NCBI GenBank assembly: GCA_964531285.1
Contig: CAZHDI010000046.1
Location: forward strand, 1-24,009
DNA length: 24,009 nucleotides
Source: CAZHDI01 sp964531285
GTDB lineage: Bacteria > Pseudomonadota > Alphaproteobacteria > JAJFIK01
Direction of reading: 5' to 3'
Notes under the pieces: generated by a model
Seen by the model: only the letters and a program-made list of their open reading frames with translations
The model's database searches: none
Told to the model about the DNA's origin: nothing
Program-made: the position numbers and the translations under genes
Shown: one piece after another, positions 7,886-14,993 of the stretch
Layout of the letters: each line of letters opens with the position of its first letter
How positions within the stretch are numbered: position 1 is the first letter of the stretch

Positions 7886-8875
7886 ATGAGCGACTGGGAG
7901 AACGGCATGGGGCAGACCGGCCCCGACACCAAGGTTTCCGCGCGCGAGGCGTTCGGTATCGATTTCGATCTCGACGTGCCGGCCTTCTCCGAGGCGAACG
8001 ATTACGTCCCCGACGCCGATCCGACCTACCGGTTCAACCCGGAAACCACGATCGCGATCCTGGCCGGGTTTTCGTTCAATCGCCGGGTGATGATCCAGGG
8101 CTATCACGGGACCGGCAAATCGACCCACATCGAGCAGGTGGCCGCGCGCCTCAACTGGCCCTGCATCCGGGTCAATCTGGACAGCCATATCAGCCGCATC
8201 GATCTGGTGGGCAAGGACGCGATTGTCCTCAAGGACGGCAAGCAGGTCACCGAGTTCCGCGAGGGCATTCTGCCCTGGGCGCGGCAACACCCGACCGCGG
8301 TGGTGTTCGATGAATACGACGCGGGCCGTCCCGATGTGATGTTCGTGATCCAGCGGGTTCTGGAAGTGTCGGGCCGCCTGACGCTGCTTGACCAGAACCG
8401 GGTGATCCGCCCGCATCCGGCGTTCCGGCTGTTCGCGACGACCAACACCATCGGTCTGGGCGACACCACGGGCCTTTATCACGGCACCCAGCAGATCAAT
8501 CAGGGCCAGATGGACCGCTGGAACATCGTGACCACGCTGAATTATCTGCCCCATGACGATGAAGTCGAAATCGTCATCGCCAAGGCGCCGCATTACGACA
8601 CCAATGAGGGCCGCAACGCGGTGTCCAACATGGTGCGCGTGGCGGATTTGACCCGTGCGGCCTTTATCGCCGGCGATATTTCGACCGTCTTGAGCCCTCG
8701 GACGGTCATCACCTGGGCCGAAAACGCGATCATCTTCAAGGATGTCGGCTTTGCGTTCCGGGTCACCTTCCTGAACAAGTGCGACGAGTTGGAGCGTGCG
8801 ACGGTGGCGGAATTCTATCAGCGCTGCTTCGGCGAGGAATTGCCGGAATCGGCCGCCCGGGTCGTGATCAGCTGA
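7886..8875 (+). CDS. cobS: Aerobic cobaltochelatase subunit CobS
   Basis: CobS is the AAA+ ATPase subunit of the aerobic cobaltochelatase (CobN-CobS-CobT) that inserts cobalt into hydrogenobyrinic acid diamide during B12 synthesis. The 329-residue protein matches the family in length. It shows Walker A GYHGTGKST (72-80), Walker B AVVFDEYD (138-145), a sensor region FATTNTIGLGDTTGLYHG (183-200) and the downstream helical lid. A GGAAGAG ribosome-binding region precedes the ATG. cobT follows after 55 bases. This CobS is the cobaltochelatase kind and not the unrelated adenosylcobinamide-GDP ribazoletransferase that shares the name. CobN is not in this window. Confidence 0.95.
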   Translation: MSDWENGMGQTGPDTKVSAREAFGIDFDLDVPAFSEANDYVPDADPTYRFNPETTIAILAGFSFNRRVMIQGYHGTGKSTHIEQVAARLNWPCIRVNLDSHISRIDLVGKDAIVLKDGKQVTEFREGILPWARQHPTAVVFDEYDAGRPDVMFVIQRVLEVSGRLTLLDQNRVIRPHPAFRLFATTNTIGLGDTTGLYHGTQQINQGQMDRWNIVTTLNYLPHDDEVEIVIAKAPHYDTNEGRNAVSNMVRVADLTRAAFIAGDISTVLSPRTVITWAENAIIFKDVGFAFRVTFLNKCDELERATVAEFYQRCFGEELPESAARVVIS

Positions 8876-8890
8876 TGGATGAAACCGGCA

Positions 8891-8905
8891 GGGGCGCCGC
8901 GCCCC
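8891..8905 (+). repeat. GC hairpin between cobS and cobT
   Basis: GGGGCG-CCG-CGCCCC is a perfect six-base stem with a three-base loop in the 55-base cobS-cobT spacer. There is no U-tract, so it is not a standard terminator; it could stabilise the cobS mRNA end or tune cobT translation. In a GC-rich genome this could also be chance. Confidence 0.4.
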
Positions 8906-8930
8906 GCCTCAGGGCGAACCGGGTCACGGC

Positions 8931-10802
8931 ATGAGCGAGACCACCGACGAGCAAGCCATCGAAGTGCTGAAGCGCGCGATCGAGCAGGCGTGCCGAACCA
9001 TCGCGGAAGATCCCGATCTCGTGGTGACTTTCGGACCCGAGCCGCCGGGCGCGCGGGGCGACCGGGTGCGCCTGCCCGAGCCCGGCGCCAAGCTCAGCGA
9101 AGCGGAACTGGCGGTACTGCGCGGCCATGCCGATGCGCTGGCCCTGTGGATCGCCCATCACGATCAGGGTGTTCACGATAAGCTCGTGCCCCAGGGCAGC
9201 GACGCACGCGCGATTTTCCAGGCCATCGAACAGGCGCGCATTCAGGCGCTCGGCTCCAATGCCATGGAGGGCGTCGGGCAAAATCTCGACGCGCTGCTGG
9301 AGCGCGATTGCGAGCGCAAGGGGTTCGACCGCATTACCCATGCGGACGATGTGCCGATGAGCGAGGTGCTGGCCCTGCTCGTGCGCGAGCACCTGACCGA
9401 CCGTCCGATTCCGGAGTCGGCGCAAAACATGGTCTCGCTGGTCCGTCAGTGGGTCGAGGAGCGCGCGGGCGACAGCCTGAAGCGCCTGGCCGACAATATC
9501 GACGATCAGGACGCGTTCGCGCGGGTCGTGCGCGACATCATCTCGGATCTGGAACTGGGCGAGGATTACGGCGAGTCCAGCGAGGACAGCGATCAGCCCC
9601 GGGACGATGACGACGGCAAGGATAATCAGCAGGGGGATGACGGCCAGTCGGGTGAGGTTGCCGAAGCCGAAGGCGCCAGCAGCGAAGAGGTCGAGATCGC
9701 CGAGGGCGAGTCCCAGGATGGCGAGGAACAGGCGGTCCAGGTCGAAATGGACGACCAGATGGCGCCGCAGGAGGCGGATGAACTGGGCGATGGGCATCAG
9801 CCCCGCCGGCCCGAGCATACTCAGGCCGAGGCCGCCCATGAGCCGCAATACAAGCGCTATACGGTCGAGCATGACGAGATCGTCACGGCCGAGGAATTGT
9901 GCGACCCGGAGGAATTGCAGCGCCTGCGGTCCTATCTGGACCAACAGCTTCAGGCTTTGGCCGGCGTCGTCACGCGTCTGGCCAACCGGCTCCAGCGGCG
10001 GCTTCTGGCCAAGCAGAACCGCGCATGGGAGTTCGATCTCGAGGAGGGCATTCTCGATGTCGCGCGCCTGAGCCGGGTGGTCACCGATCCGTTGCATCCG
10101 CTCTCGTTCAAGATGGAACGGGACATGGATTTCCGCGACACCGTGGTTACGCTCCTGCTCGATAACTCGGGCTCCATGCGCGGGCGGCCCATCACGGTGG
10201 CCGCGATGTGCGCGGACATTCTGGCGCGCACGCTGGAGCGGTGCGGCGTCAAGGTCGAGATCCTCGGCTTCACCACGCGTGCCTGGAAAGGCGGCGCCTC
10301 GCGTGAGGCGTGGCTGGCCGCGGGCAAACCGCCGAGCCCCGGGCGCCTCAACGATCTGCGGCACATCGTCTATAAGGCGGCGGACGAGCCCTGGCGCCGG
10401 GCGCGGCGCAATCTCGGCCTGATGATGCGCGAAGGTCTGCTTAAGGAGAATATCGACGGCGAGGCGTTGCTCTGGGCCCATGACCGGCTTCAGGCGCGGC
10501 CAGAACAGAGCCGTATCCTGATGGTGATCTCGGACGGTGCGCCGGTGGATGACTCCACCCTGTCGGTTAATCCGGGCAATAATCTGGAGCGTCATCTGCG
10601 CGATGTGATCGCCTATCTGGAAAATCAAACCACCATCGAACTTCTCGCCATCGGGATCGGCCATGATGTGACGCGCTACTACAAGCGCGCGGTGACCATC
10701 GTCGATGCCGAGCAGCTTGGCGGCGCGATGACCGAAAAGCTCGCCGAAATGTTCGATGAAGAACCGCCGCAAGGCGGGGGGCGGCGCGGCCGGCGGCCTT
10801 GA
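8931..10802 (+). CDS. cobT: Aerobic cobaltochelatase subunit CobT
   Basis: CobT forms hexameric rings with CobS and couples ATP hydrolysis to CobN. The 623-residue protein has an N-terminal helical domain (about 1-205), a strongly acidic, probably disordered Asp/Glu/Gln-rich stretch (about 207-290), and a C-terminal von Willebrand factor A domain with a metal-ion-dependent adhesion site DNSGSM (D411, S413, S415). All three parts are usual for the family. The ATG has no clear Shine-Dalgarno sequence, so translation may depend on cobS. The C-terminal end is Arg/Gly-rich. The next gene starts 34 bases downstream, so it may share the transcript. Confidence 0.94.
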   Translation: MSETTDEQAIEVLKRAIEQACRTIAEDPDLVVTFGPEPPGARGDRVRLPEPGAKLSEAELAVLRGHADALALWIAHHDQGVHDKLVPQGSDARAIFQAIEQARIQALGSNAMEGVGQNLDALLERDCERKGFDRITHADDVPMSEVLALLVREHLTDRPIPESAQNMVSLVRQWVEERAGDSLKRLADNIDDQDAFARVVRDIISDLELGEDYGESSEDSDQPRDDDDGKDNQQGDDGQSGEVAEAEGASSEEVEIAEGESQDGEEQAVQVEMDDQMAPQEADELGDGHQPRRPEHTQAEAAHEPQYKRYTVEHDEIVTAEELCDPEELQRLRSYLDQQLQALAGVVTRLANRLQRRLLAKQNRAWEFDLEEGILDVARLSRVVTDPLHPLSFKMERDMDFRDTVVTLLLDNSGSMRGRPITVAAMCADILARTLERCGVKVEILGFTTRAWKGGASREAWLAAGKPPSPGRLNDLRHIVYKAADEPWRRARRNLGLMMREGLLKENIDGEALLWAHDRLQARPEQSRILMVISDGAPVDDSTLSVNPGNNLERHLRDVIAYLENQTTIELLAIGIGHDVTRYYKRAVTIVDAEQLGGAMTEKLAEMFDEEPPQGGGRRGRRP

Positions 10803-10836
10803 CGCAGGATCATTCTCTCGAGCCGGGAGGCACGGC

Positions 10837-11844
10837 ATGGCAGGGGTTTCGTTCGGGCGGCGGGTTCGCGCCGGATTGGTCATGGCCCTTGCTGCGTGCG
10901 CGGTGCCGTCGATGGCGCAGGCCGGCGAGATCAGCGTCAGCGCCCGGGCGATCCCGCTGGTTCTCGACGATCCCGATATCGCGCGCACCGGCGCACTGGA
11001 CTATCGGGGCGGCTTTCATCTGTCGTCGTCCGATAAACGCTTTGGCGGGTTGTCCGGCCTGTGGGTCGCGCCGGAGGCGGACCGCCTGATCGCGGTCTCC
11101 GATACCGGATACTGGGTCGAGATGGACATCACCGTGGCGGCCGGCGCTCTGGTCGATATCGGTGCGGTGCGCCTTGACGATATGCTGGACCCGGAGGGGC
11201 GCCCCATTCGCGGCAAGGCGCTGGGCGATGCGGAATCGCTTATTCGTTATGAAGGCGGGTTTCTGGTCTCCTTCGAACGGCGGCACCGGGTGTGGTTTTA
11301 TCCGTCGGCGGATGGCCGGGCGCCGGTGGGCGCGCGGCCCGAGCCGGTTCTCGATTTGACCAAGGTCAAGGGGATCCCCGGCAATAAGGGCCTGGAGGGC
11401 ATTGCCCTGGCCGGCGGCCGGCTTGTTCTGATGACGGAGGAAGCGCTCGATGACGGCGGCGATCTGCGCGGCTGGACCGGCCCGGCGGGCGCGCCGTTCG
11501 CGGCTTTCGAACCCTTGACGCTCAGGCGCAACGCGCCCTATGCCGCGACCGATCTGGCCGTACTGCCAGACGGGGATCTTCTGGTGCTGGAGCGGCGCTA
11601 TTCGCCGATTTCCGGGCCGGGCATGCAGATCCGCCGGATCGCCGCAGGGACGTGGACCCCGGGCGCAACGCTGGACGGGCCGGTGATCGGCGCCCTCGAT
11701 ATCTCGATGAGCGTGGACAATATGGAGGGGCTGGCGGCGGTGCCGTTGCCGGGCGGGGAGACCGCGCTCTTCGTGGTGTCGGACGACAATTACAATCCGG
11801 CCCAGCGCACGCTGCTCATGATGTTCGTCCTCGGCGGCGCTTGA
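10837..11844 (+). CDS. Secreted phytase-like / esterase-like beta-propeller protein
   Basis: This is a 335-residue exported protein of the family usually named esterase-like activity of phytase (phytase-like beta-propeller). The chosen ATG has GGGAGG six bases upstream and gives a proper signal peptide (hydrophobic residues about 13-28, AQA cleavage); an upstream in-frame ATG at 10756 lies inside cobT and would bury this signal. Motifs typical of the family are FGGLSGLWV, SDTGYWVEMDI, GDAESL, FERRHRVW, KGLEGIAL, DGDLLVLERRY and VDNMEGLA, which recur about every 50-60 residues as in a propeller. Substrate and reaction are not established for this group, and its position after cobT may simply reflect conserved order. 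Confidence 0.82.
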   Translation: MAGVSFGRRVRAGLVMALAACAVPSMAQAGEISVSARAIPLVLDDPDIARTGALDYRGGFHLSSSDKRFGGLSGLWVAPEADRLIAVSDTGYWVEMDITVAAGALVDIGAVRLDDMLDPEGRPIRGKALGDAESLIRYEGGFLVSFERRHRVWFYPSADGRAPVGARPEPVLDLTKVKGIPGNKGLEGIALAGGRLVLMTEEALDDGGDLRGWTGPAGAPFAAFEPLTLRRNAPYAATDLAVLPDGDLLVLERRYSPISGPGMQIRRIAAGTWTPGATLDGPVIGALDISMSVDNMEGLAAVPLPGGETALFVVSDDNYNPAQRTLLMMFVLGGA

Positions 11845-11941
11845 TGGCCGCGCGATTTGGGCCGGACCGACTCTCATATTAGGCTTGCCCACACTCAGGT
11901 CTGGCCGCGCGGTCGGCCGATGTGACTCAGGGGAGGGTTGA

Positions 11942-12184
11942 ATGAGTGCGGTTCGTTTGGGTTTGATCGGCGGCGTTGTTGGCGTGGTCGCCGGAGTGGC
12001 GGCGGCGTTTCTGGCGACCTGGTTGGATGCGCGCAATCCCGGTCTGCTGCCCCATCCCGATGCCTTGTTCGAGATCGCCGACAATTATTTCGGGACCCGC
12101 GAAGGCGTGGTCGGTGCGCTGGCGGGTCTGGTGGCCGGTTTTGTGGCGGTGCTGGTCGGTGCCGCGATGGGCAAGAAATCCTGA
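11942..12184 (+). CDS. Small two-helix membrane protein
   Basis: This is an 80-residue hypothetical protein. A good ribosome-binding region, GGGGAGGG, lies a few bases before the ATG. Two Gly/Ala/Val-rich membrane helices are evident (about 5-27 and 57-76) with small-residue spacing that favours helix packing, separated by a polar loop of about 30 residues and ending in a basic GKKS tail. I do not recognise the family. The hydrophobicity pattern and ribosome-binding site argue that it is real. It ends 8 bases from the end of the convergent transporter homologue. Confidence 0.62.
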   Translation: MSAVRLGLIGGVVGVVAGVAAAFLATWLDARNPGLLPHPDALFEIADNYFGTREGVVGALAGLVAGFVAVLVGAAMGKKS

Positions 12185-12192
12185 GCTGACCG

Positions 12193-12891
12193 TTAGGCGC
12201 CGCCATAACCCGGCTGCGGGCGGATCGCCGTGCGCAGCAGGTAGTACGGCACCAGCAGGAAGGCGGCCATGGCCAGCTTGAGGCTCAGGTCGACGCCGAA
12301 ACGGGCCAGCCAGTTCGGCTCAATGCCGGTGCGCGCCAGATAGAAGATCGCGACAAAGGCGGCCATGCCGATCGCCGAGCCCCACAGCGGCGCGGTCCAC
12401 CAGCGCGGCCCCCGGGTCAGATCGAAGGTCAGGACGCTGACAAGCTGGCCGATGCCGAGCGCGACCACGAAGGTGGCGATGGTGCTGGCATCGGGCAAGC
12501 CGCTGAGCCAGGCGGAGGGCACACCGGCCTGGGTCTCGGGCTGGGCGGCGGCCAGGAGCCAATAGGCCCCGGCGCCCAGCAGGCTCCAAGTGAGGATCAC
12601 CTGCGCGGCGGCGAAATTGGGCCCATAGGCCCGGTTGGTCAGATGAATGACCAGAAAACTCAGGCACACCAGGACATGGCCCTGGGTGAGCCAGCTGCCG
12701 GGCAGGGGGTCGGTGGGGAAAAGCCCGTCGAGCAGGGTGCTGTTCACCGGCAGGAAGCTGTAGGCCAGGATCAGCGACAGGGCGAGCAGGCTTACCGGCA
12801 GGATCATGCGCCCCAGCCAGCCCAGCACCGACCCGATGGTCAGGCTCTGCTTGACCGGCGTGGTCCGGGATTTCACGACATTGTAGCCCAT
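12193..12891 (-). CDS. VUT/YhhQ-type transporter homologue, divergent
   Basis: This is a 232-residue membrane protein with about six hydrophobic helices that resembles the YhhQ (VUT) family of queuosine-precursor transporters. Matching landmarks are HLTNRAYGP (family: D-L-T-x-R-x-x-G), the ALGIGQLVSV helix, GPRWWTAPLWGSAIG (family: RRWW-x-AP-x-x-S) and the last helix with VDLSLKLAMAA. Compared with the E. coli sequence as I recall it, the acidic residue before LT is His, that in the Q-x-x-D helix is Ser, and the one in the next helix is absent, so substrate may differ. The ATG at 12891 with GGGGGA upstream is preferred; a longer frame reaching 13020 would add 43 polar residues before the conserved region. 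Confidence 0.7.
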   Translation of the reverse strand: MGYNVVKSRTTPVKQSLTIGSVLGWLGRMILPVSLLALSLILAYSFLPVNSTLLDGLFPTDPLPGSWLTQGHVLVCLSFLVIHLTNRAYGPNFAAAQVILTWSLLGAGAYWLLAAAQPETQAGVPSAWLSGLPDASTIATFVVALGIGQLVSVLTFDLTRGPRWWTAPLWGSAIGMAAFVAIFYLARTGIEPNWLARFGVDLSLKLAMAAFLLVPYYLLRTAIRPQPGYGGA

Positions 12892-13253
12892 GGATGACGT
12901 CCCCCAACCTCTCGGCCAGTCCTGCGCCAGCGCTATCGCCGGATCCAGGCGATGAACGGAATACGGCGCGCGGCTCTGCCGATAGCTGCTGCACTCGAAC
13001 ACAAGGGTTTTCGACGTCATACTACCGCAATCCGTGGCTCAGGTCAGGATTGTTGCGGCCCCGGCCCGGGAGCAGCAAATCCCGCGCCAGGACAGGCCTG
13101 TGCCACGGCGGTACGGGTGACGCAGCGTTCCCTTTATCCGAAAAGGAAAAGCCGCCCCGGCTGGAGCGGCTTGCCTGTTTCATTCCGATCCGGACCGCGT
13201 TGGCTTGCGTCAGAACGGATCACGGCGACGGACAGCGGCGATGACGTCCGGCC
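12892..13253. other. Intergenic region upstream of the VUT homologue and downstream of rpmB
   Basis: This 362-base stretch should hold the promoter of the VUT homologue (minus) and the 3' end of the rpmB transcript. Apart from the rpmB terminator I find no convincing promoter pair. The palindrome GACGTC occurs at 12895-12900 and at 13013-13018, but a six-base match in such sequence is weak evidence. An open frame spanning much of it on the plus strand looks non-coding (no homology I recognise, Ser/Arg/Pro-rich). Confidence 0.5.
13141..13172 (-). terminator. Rho-independent terminator of rpmB
   Basis: Read on the minus strand, AAGCCGC and GCGGCTT form a seven-base stem (13149-13155 with 13166-13172) with a ten-base loop, followed directly by TTCCTTTT. 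It lies about 80 bases after the rpmB stop. The U-rich run exists only in the minus-strand reading, which fixes the orientation. Confidence 0.72.
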
Positions 13254-13547
13254 TCAGGCCGCCGCCTCGGTCTTCGCTTTTTCGACTTCGCGCTTGAGCT
13301 TGGCCACGCGGGGCGACATGTCCTCGGCGCGGTTCTTCACGAGGAAGGCGTCGAGCCCGCCCACATGATCGACCGAGCGCAGGGCGCTGGCGCTGACTTT
13401 CAGGCGCACCGATTTTTTCAGCGTGTCGCTCAGAAGCGTCACGGTGCACAGGTTCGGCAGAAACCGGCGCTTCGTCTTGTTCTGGGCGTGGGACACGTTG
13501 TGTCCGGTGATCGGCCCCTTGCCGGTCAGTTCGCATTTGCGGCTCAT
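13254..13547 (-). CDS. rpmB: 50S ribosomal protein bL28
   Basis: This is the 97-residue large-subunit ribosomal protein bL28. It begins MSRKCELTGKGPITGHNVSH, the standard L28 start, followed by NKTKRRFLPNL and SASALRSVDHVGGLDAFL. It is longer at the C-terminus than E. coli L28 (78 residues) by a basic/acidic helical tail, as is usual in alphaproteobacteria. AGGAG is placed eight bases before the ATG. The CxxxC zinc motif found in some L28 proteins is absent (one early Cys at position 5). It is a single-gene unit with its own terminator. Confidence 0.96.
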   Translation of the reverse strand: MSRKCELTGKGPITGHNVSHAQNKTKRRFLPNLCTVTLLSDTLKKSVRLKVSASALRSVDHVGGLDAFLVKNRAEDMSPRVAKLKREVEKAKTEAAA

Positions 13548-13932
13548 GGTGCTCGCTCCTGATCGCCTCTGTCGAAACGGGGCACTGGGCGCCGTGTGAC
13601 CCGCGCGCGCGTCCGCCGTTGCGTGATAGAAAACCTGTCCCGCCGGGCTGCCCGCGCGCCCTGTCCGGGTTTCATGCCGGCGCGGTCGCGATGGCGCAGC
13701 GTCGGAGCCGAGACCCCGTGCAGCGAAAGAGGCGTTGGCTTTACCGGCCCGAGGGGCGTTCGTCAAGCACGGGCGGCAGGAGGAGGGGAGCATGACCGGG
13801 CGGTTGCCCCAAAGGTCCCGTAAGGACGCCCCGCTTTCGCCCAGGTCACCCCCCGTGATAACGGTTCACAACCGGTCTACACGCGCCGGCCCGGCCGATC
13901 CGTCACGGACCATACCAACCCTGGGGGCATCC
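13548..13932. other. Divergent intergenic region between rpmB and the DUF3108 gene
   Basis: This 385-base stretch should contain the rpmB promoter and leader (minus) and the promoter of the DUF3108 gene (plus). It holds a candidate rpmB promoter at 13738-13766, a very strong Shine-Dalgarno-like AGGAGGAGGGG before an ATG at 13792, and a small inverted repeat CGGTT-CAC-AACCG (13862-13874). No other gene is convincing. Confidence 0.5.
13738..13766 (-). promoter_or_regulatory. Candidate rpmB promoter
   Basis: On the minus strand TTGACG (complement of 13761-13766) is separated by exactly 17 bases from TAAAGC (complement of 13738-13743). This would give an rpmB leader of about 180 bases. The -35, within CTTGACG, is strong; the -10 is weak, as is common in alphaproteobacteria. 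Confidence 0.35.
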
Positions 13933-14847
13933 ATGCTTCGCGCCTTTCGTCCGATCCTGGCAGCTTGCCCATTGATCCTGGCCCTGGCCGGCGGTCCTGC
14001 CCATGCCGAGGCGACGCGCCATCTGACCGTCTCCTACGATTTCAATGCGGGCGGCCTCAATGTCGGCGAGGCCAAGCTCACCGCGACGATCGACGGCGAT
14101 CAATATGTAGCGACCTCGAAGATGAAAACCGCCGGGCTCGCCGAGGTGTTTTTCAAGTCGCGTTACATGGTGCTTGGCACCGGTCGCCTGGGCGACGCGG
14201 CGCCGGATGCCGATGTGCGGGCCTTGGGCGCGGTGCGGCCGAGCCGGTACGACAGTGAATTCGAGGGCCTCGACACCACCAAGCTGGTGACCCTGCTCTA
14301 CGATCAAAGCGGCCTGCCGGGTCCGGTCGCCGCCGATCCGCCCTATGGCAAGACGCAGCTTAAATATCCGGTATCGGAGGCCGAACAGCGGGCCTCGGTC
14401 GATCCGATGAGCGCCTGGATCCACATGATCACCGGGGCCTCGGCGACGGCCGATGCCCCGTGCGGTCAGACCGTGCCGATCTTCGACGGGCGCCGCCGGT
14501 ACGATCTCGATTTCGAACTGGTCGGCGAGGAGCCGCTCACCGTGAAACGCGGCAAGACCCGCTATGACGGCCCGGCCTTCCGCTGCCGGATGATTTACCG
14601 CCCCGTCGAAGGCTTTAAGCAAGACGACGAGGACGACGGCGATGCCCTGCCGATCCCGCCGCTGGAGGTATGGGTCGTCGAGATGGCCGGCGATGATGCG
14701 CCGGCCGGTGCCGAGCCGTTTCGGGTGCCGATCAAGCTTCTGGCCGCCACGCCGATCGGCTCTGTGGTGATGATCGCCGACGATATCGATTTCTCGCCGA
14801 TCACCGATAAGCGGCGCAAACCGATGGACCGCGCCGCGGCGGAGTGA
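13933..14847 (+). CDS. Exported DUF3108-type protein
   Basis: This is a 304-residue periplasmic protein of the DUF3108 type, of unknown molecular function. The signal peptide is clear (hydrophobic about 5-20, cleavage AHA-E at 25-26). The mature protein opens with VSYDFNAGGLNVGEAKL and ATSKMKTAGLAEVFFKS, the usual DUF3108 beginning, then mainly beta structure. An acidic run, KQDDEDDGDALP, near residue 232 looks like a surface loop. The ATG at 13933 has GGGGG five bases upstream. An in-frame ATG at 13792 has a better ribosome-binding site but would put 47 residues, with codon use unlike the rest of the gene, before the signal peptide, so the later start is preferred. Confidence 0.78.
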   Translation: MLRAFRPILAACPLILALAGGPAHAEATRHLTVSYDFNAGGLNVGEAKLTATIDGDQYVATSKMKTAGLAEVFFKSRYMVLGTGRLGDAAPDADVRALGAVRPSRYDSEFEGLDTTKLVTLLYDQSGLPGPVAADPPYGKTQLKYPVSEAEQRASVDPMSAWIHMITGASATADAPCGQTVPIFDGRRRYDLDFELVGEEPLTVKRGKTRYDGPAFRCRMIYRPVEGFKQDDEDDGDALPIPPLEVWVVEMAGDDAPAGAEPFRVPIKLLAATPIGSVVMIADDIDFSPITDKRRKPMDRAAAE

Positions 14848-14993
14848 GTCCTGTTGCAGGACACAGGGAAAGTCTGCCGGCGCGGGCGCCGGTTGATTTG
14901 CCAACTCTCGCCTTGCAAATGACGGCGGAAACCGGGATGGTGCCCGCGTCCTGTCAGGCGGGACACCCGACCGCCCTTAGCTGACCGCCGATT

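Noticed and set aside
10756..10836. Start of the phytase-like gene inside cobT
   Set aside because: The later ATG at 10837 has a proper ribosome-binding site and puts the signal peptide at the N-terminus.
12894..13244. A 116-residue plus-strand frame upstream of the VUT homologue
   Set aside because: It crosses the rpmB terminator, lacks a ribosome-binding site and has no recognisable motif.
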